Below are positions 6,592 through 8,624 of a stretch of 8,624 nt of DNA, one piece after another. The stretch's first letter is position 1, and every line of letters begins with the position of its first letter. Under the pieces are notes generated by a model that had not been told where the DNA came from, ran no database searches, and worked only from the letters and a program-made list of their open reading frames with translations. This stretch comes from Clostridiales bacterium (GTDB lineage: Bacteria > Bacillota > Clostridia > Oscillospirales > Acutalibacteraceae): positions 11,797 to 20,420 of the forward strand of contig JAAVHU010000030.1 of NCBI GenBank assembly GCA_014799585.1. The letters run 5' to 3'. The position numbers and the translations under genes are program-made.

Positions 6592-6617
6592 GTCCTCTCG
6601 CTATATGGCAAGAGGAC
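6592..6617 (-). promoter_or_regulatory. Hairpin between tpiA and gpmI
   Basis: On the minus-strand RNA, GTCCTCTTGC (6617-6608) pairs with GCGAGAGGAC (6601-6592) over ten base pairs with one G-U, around a six-base loop. TTTGTTT follows at once, and the gpmI ribosome site GGAGG begins nine bases beyond the stem. It could be a weak internal terminator, or an RNA end or stabiliser setting the tpiA:gpmI ratio. No promoter is clear between it and gpmI. Confidence 0.55.
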
Positions 6618-6636
6618 ATTTTAGTTTTAAATATAA

Positions 6637-7404
6637 TTATTTGCTTGCTGCCTTAACAATGATTGAAAAATCCTCTGCCTTAAGAGAAGCACCGCCGATA
6701 AGACCGCCGTCTACATTCTCTTTTGAAAGAAGCTCATCAGCATTCTTTGCATTCATTGAACCGCCGTACTGAACAACAAAAGCATCAGCAGCAGCCTTAC
6801 CGTAAAGTTCTGCGATTACAGAACGGATATAGCCGTTAACCTCATCAGCCTGATCAGCAGTTGCAGTTTTGCCTGTGCCGATAGCCCAAACAGGCTCATA
6901 AGCAATAATAACATTCTTAAGCTCTTCTTCTGTTACACCCTGAAGAGCAACCTTTGTCTGAAGGCCAACAACCTCAAATGTTACGCCCTGTTCTCTTTCA
7001 GCAAGAACTTCACCAACACAAAGGATAACCTTAAGGCCGTTATCAAGAGCAGCACGAACTCTTTTGTTAACTGTTTCGTCTGTTTCGCCGAAATACTGAC
7101 GACGCTCTGAGTGACCGATAATTACATAAGGAACGCCCATAGCCTTAAGCATTGGAGCAGAAACCTCTGCTGTGAAAGCACCGCTTTCTGCCCAGTGGCA
7201 GTTTTCAGCGCCAACCATAATGTTTGAACCTGCTGTTGCATCAAGAGCGGCCTGAAGATCAACAAAAGGAGCACAGATGATAACATCGCAATCTGCATCA
7301 GCAACAAGTGGCTTCATTTCATTAAGAAGAGCAGTTGTTTCAGCAGGAGTGTTATTCATTTTCCAGTTACCTGCGATAACTGCTTTACGAAGATTTTTAT
7401 TCAT
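6637..7404 (-). CDS. tpiA: Triosephosphate isomerase
   Basis: It interconverts dihydroxyacetone phosphate and glyceraldehyde 3-phosphate in glycolysis; it is a cytoplasmic TIM-barrel enzyme, normally a dimer. The 255 residues are the usual bacterial length. Catalytic residues are all present: Asn13 and Lys15 in AGNWKMN, His98 in IIGHSERRQYFGETDE, and Glu170 in AYEPVWAIGTGKTAT, whose AIGTGKT is the flexible active-site lid. Phosphate-binding segments are YGGSMNAKNA (about 213-222) and DGGLIGGASL (232-241). The ATG at 7404 follows GAGG with an 8-nt gap (AAAGAGG in the minus-strand leader). It is the middle gene of the glycolytic operon: a 149-base spacer carrying a long inverted repeat separates it from pgk, and a 69-base spacer with a hairpin separates it from gpmI. 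Identification is secure. Confidence 0.97.
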   Translation of the reverse strand: MNKNLRKAVIAGNWKMNNTPAETTALLNEMKPLVADADCDVIICAPFVDLQAALDATAGSNIMVGAENCHWAESGAFTAEVSAPMLKAMGVPYVIIGHSERRQYFGETDETVNKRVRAALDNGLKVILCVGEVLAEREQGVTFEVVGLQTKVALQGVTEEELKNVIIAYEPVWAIGTGKTATADQADEVNGYIRSVIAELYGKAAADAFVVQYGGSMNAKNADELLSKENVDGGLIGGASLKAEDFSIIVKAASK

Positions 7405-7441
7405 AACATAAACCTCTTTAAATATAAATTTATTCTAATCT

Positions 7442-7543
7442 GCCTCCCTTGTTAAAGGGAGGTGGCAACCGTAAGGTTGACGGAGGGATTCACATCGGAA
7501 TCCTCCCACCGCAAGCGGTCCCCCTCCTTTGACAAGGAGAGCT
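7442..7543. repeat. ~100-bp imperfect inverted-repeat element (MITE-like) between pgk and tpiA
   Basis: The two halves (about 7443-7491 and 7498-7542) are imperfect reverse complements of each other around a centre near 7494. Each half also folds by itself: CCTCCCTT/AAGGGAGG (7443-7462) and AACC/GGTT (7467-7478) on the left; ACCG/CGGT (7508-7519) and CTCCTT/AAGGAG (7524-7539) on the right. The block is clearly more GC-rich than the flanking spacer. Its CTCC...GGAG, ACCG...CGGT, GGATTC layout resembles non-coding intergenic repeats I recall from many Clostridia. It encodes no protein. I see no convincing target-site duplication, though TAAT occurs near both ends. Confidence 0.75.
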
Positions 7544-7553
7544 TTAATAAGTC

Positions 7554-8624
7554 TTAGTCTTTGTCGTTAAGAGCAACGATACCAGGAAGCTCTTTACCCT
7601 CAAGGAATTCAAGAGAAGCACCGCCGCCTGTTGAGATGTGGCTCATTTTATCACTGTAACCAAGCTTTGTAACAGCAGCAACTGAATCACCGCCGCCAAC
7701 GATTGAGATTGCACCTGAATCAGCAACTGCATTTGCAACTGCGATTGTGCCTGCAGCGAAGTTTTCCCATTCTGAAACACCCATTGGTCCGTTCCAGATA
7801 ATTGTGCCTGCACCTTTGATTGCATTTGAGAAAAGTTCCTGTGTTTTAGGACCGATATCAAGACCCATCCAGCCATCAGGGATTTCATCACTGTTTACAA
7901 CCATAGCTTCTGTGTTTTCATCATATTCCTTACCAACCTTGTTATCAACAGGAATAAGGAACTTAACGCCCTTAGCTTCAGCATCCTTCATCATCTGGCC
8001 TGCATTTTCAACCTGCTCTTCTTCAAGAAGAGATGTGCCGATATTATAGCCAAGAGATTTCATAAATGTGTAAGCCATACCGCCGCCGATGATAAGTGTA
8101 TCGCACTTATCAAGAAGGTTTGTAATTACACCGATTTTATCTGAAACCTTTGCACCGCCGAGGATTGCAACAAGCGGACGCTTAGGATCTGCAAGAGCAC
8201 CGCCCATAAATTCGATTTCTTTCTGAATAAGATAGCCGCAAACAGCAGGAAGATAAGCAGCAACACCTGTTGTCGAGCAGTGCGCTCTGTGTGCTGTGCC
8301 GAATGCATCGTTAACAAAGATATCAGCAAGAGAAGCAAGCTCTTTTGAGAAATTCTCTTCATTCTTTGTTTCTTCTTTTCTGTAACGAACATTTTCAAGA
8401 AGCATAACATCGCCGTCTTCAAGAGCAGCAGCCATAGCCTTTGCATTTTCGCCTACAACGTTTTCATCCTCAGCAAGTTTTACTTCCTTGCCAAGATACT
8501 CTGAAAGTCTTGCAGCAACAGGAGCAAGGCTGAATTCAGGCTTGTATTCACCCTTTGGTCTGCCGAGGTGTGAGCAAAGAATAACCTTTGCGCCGTTTTC
8601 AACAAGATACTTGATTGTTGGAAG
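7554..8624 (-). CDS. pgk: Phosphoglycerate kinase, missing about 40 N-terminal residues (right window edge)
   Basis: It transfers phosphate from 1,3-bisphosphoglycerate to ADP, giving ATP and 3-phosphoglycerate; it is a cytoplasmic two-domain glycolytic enzyme. The frame is open from the right edge to a TAA at 7554, 356 residues. The family has about 395-400, so only the first ~40 residues and the start codon are outside. Visible in order are LPTIKYL at the edge, SHLGRPKG (3-phosphoglycerate site), [42 protein letters not shown] (start of the nucleotide domain), [37 protein letters not shown] and [18 protein letters not shown]. The internal ATG at 8435 is not the start, because clear PGK sequence continues upstream of it. 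It is first of the three glycolytic genes seen; gap often precedes pgk in related operons but would be outside. The gene looks intact. Confidence 0.96.
   Translation of the reverse strand, partial: LPTIKYLVENGAKVILCSHLGRPKGEYKPEFSLAPVAARLSEYLGKEVKLAEDENVVGENAKAMAAALEDGDVMLLENVRYRKEETKNEENFSKELASLADIFVNDAFGTAHRAHCSTTGVAAYLPAVCGYLIQKEIEFMGGALADPKRPLVAILGGAKVSDKIGVITNLLDKCDTLIIGGGMAYTFMKSLGYNIGTSLLEEEQVENAGQMMKDAEAKGVKFLIPVDNKVGKEYDENTEAMVVNSDEIPDGWMGLDIGPKTQELFSNAIKGAGTIIWNGPMGVSEWENFAAGTIAVANAVADSGAISIVGGGDSVAAVTKLGYSDKMSHISTGGGASLEFLEGKELPGIVALNDKD

Noticed and set aside
8433..8435. ATG at 8435 as the start of pgk
   Set aside because: Conserved PGK sequence, including SHLGRPKG, continues upstream in the same frame to the window edge, so this is an internal methionine.
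1..8624. CRISPR array, tRNA or rRNA gene, transposase, phage or toxin-antitoxin module
   Set aside because: I looked for regularly spaced repeats, cloverleaf-like segments and recognisable mobile-element proteins on both strands and found none.

Overview
The window looks like chromosome of an AT-rich, strictly anaerobic Firmicute, probably a gut-type clostridium of the Oscillospiraceae/Ruminococcaceae sort. This rests on the oxygen-sensitive gene set (pyruvate formate-lyase and class III ribonucleotide reductase), the clostridial-looking protein sequences, GGAGG ribosome sites, and hairpin-rich intergenic repeats of a kind I recognise from Clostridia. The taxonomic call is inference; no rRNA or other marker is present.

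Layout: (1) 1-1391, minus strand: the first 463 codons of pflB, cut by the left edge. (2) 1392-1983: a long, very AT-rich divergent control region. It holds a candidate pflB promoter (minus), a strong extended -10 promoter for nrdD (plus), two pairs of NrdR-like boxes, and a nested stem-loop in the nrdD leader. (3) 1984-4687, plus strand: nrdD and nrdG with one base between them, closed by a strong terminator that also works in reverse. (4) 4734-5040: a gene-free stretch with a possible tail of a lost convergent gene, decayed hairpin repeats and a probable terminator for the glycolytic operon. (5) 5041-8624, minus strand: a glycolytic operon read pgk (5' end cut by the right edge), tpiA, gpmI. 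A ~100-bp inverted-repeat element lies between pgk and tpiA, and a hairpin between tpiA and gpmI.

How the genes fit together: Pgk, TpiA and GpmI run the triose-phosphate part of glycolysis towards pyruvate. PflB splits pyruvate with CoA into acetyl-CoA and formate. NrdD, activated by NrdG, makes deoxynucleotides without oxygen, and many NrdD enzymes use formate as reductant. The divergent pflB / nrdDG pair may therefore couple a formate producer to a formate consumer, both glycyl-radical enzymes. All genes are conserved housekeeping types. I see no undescribed enzyme system, transposase, CRISPR array, tRNA or rRNA. The points most worth a second look are regulatory: the four-box NrdR-like arrangement, the nrdD leader fold, and the intergenic repeats.
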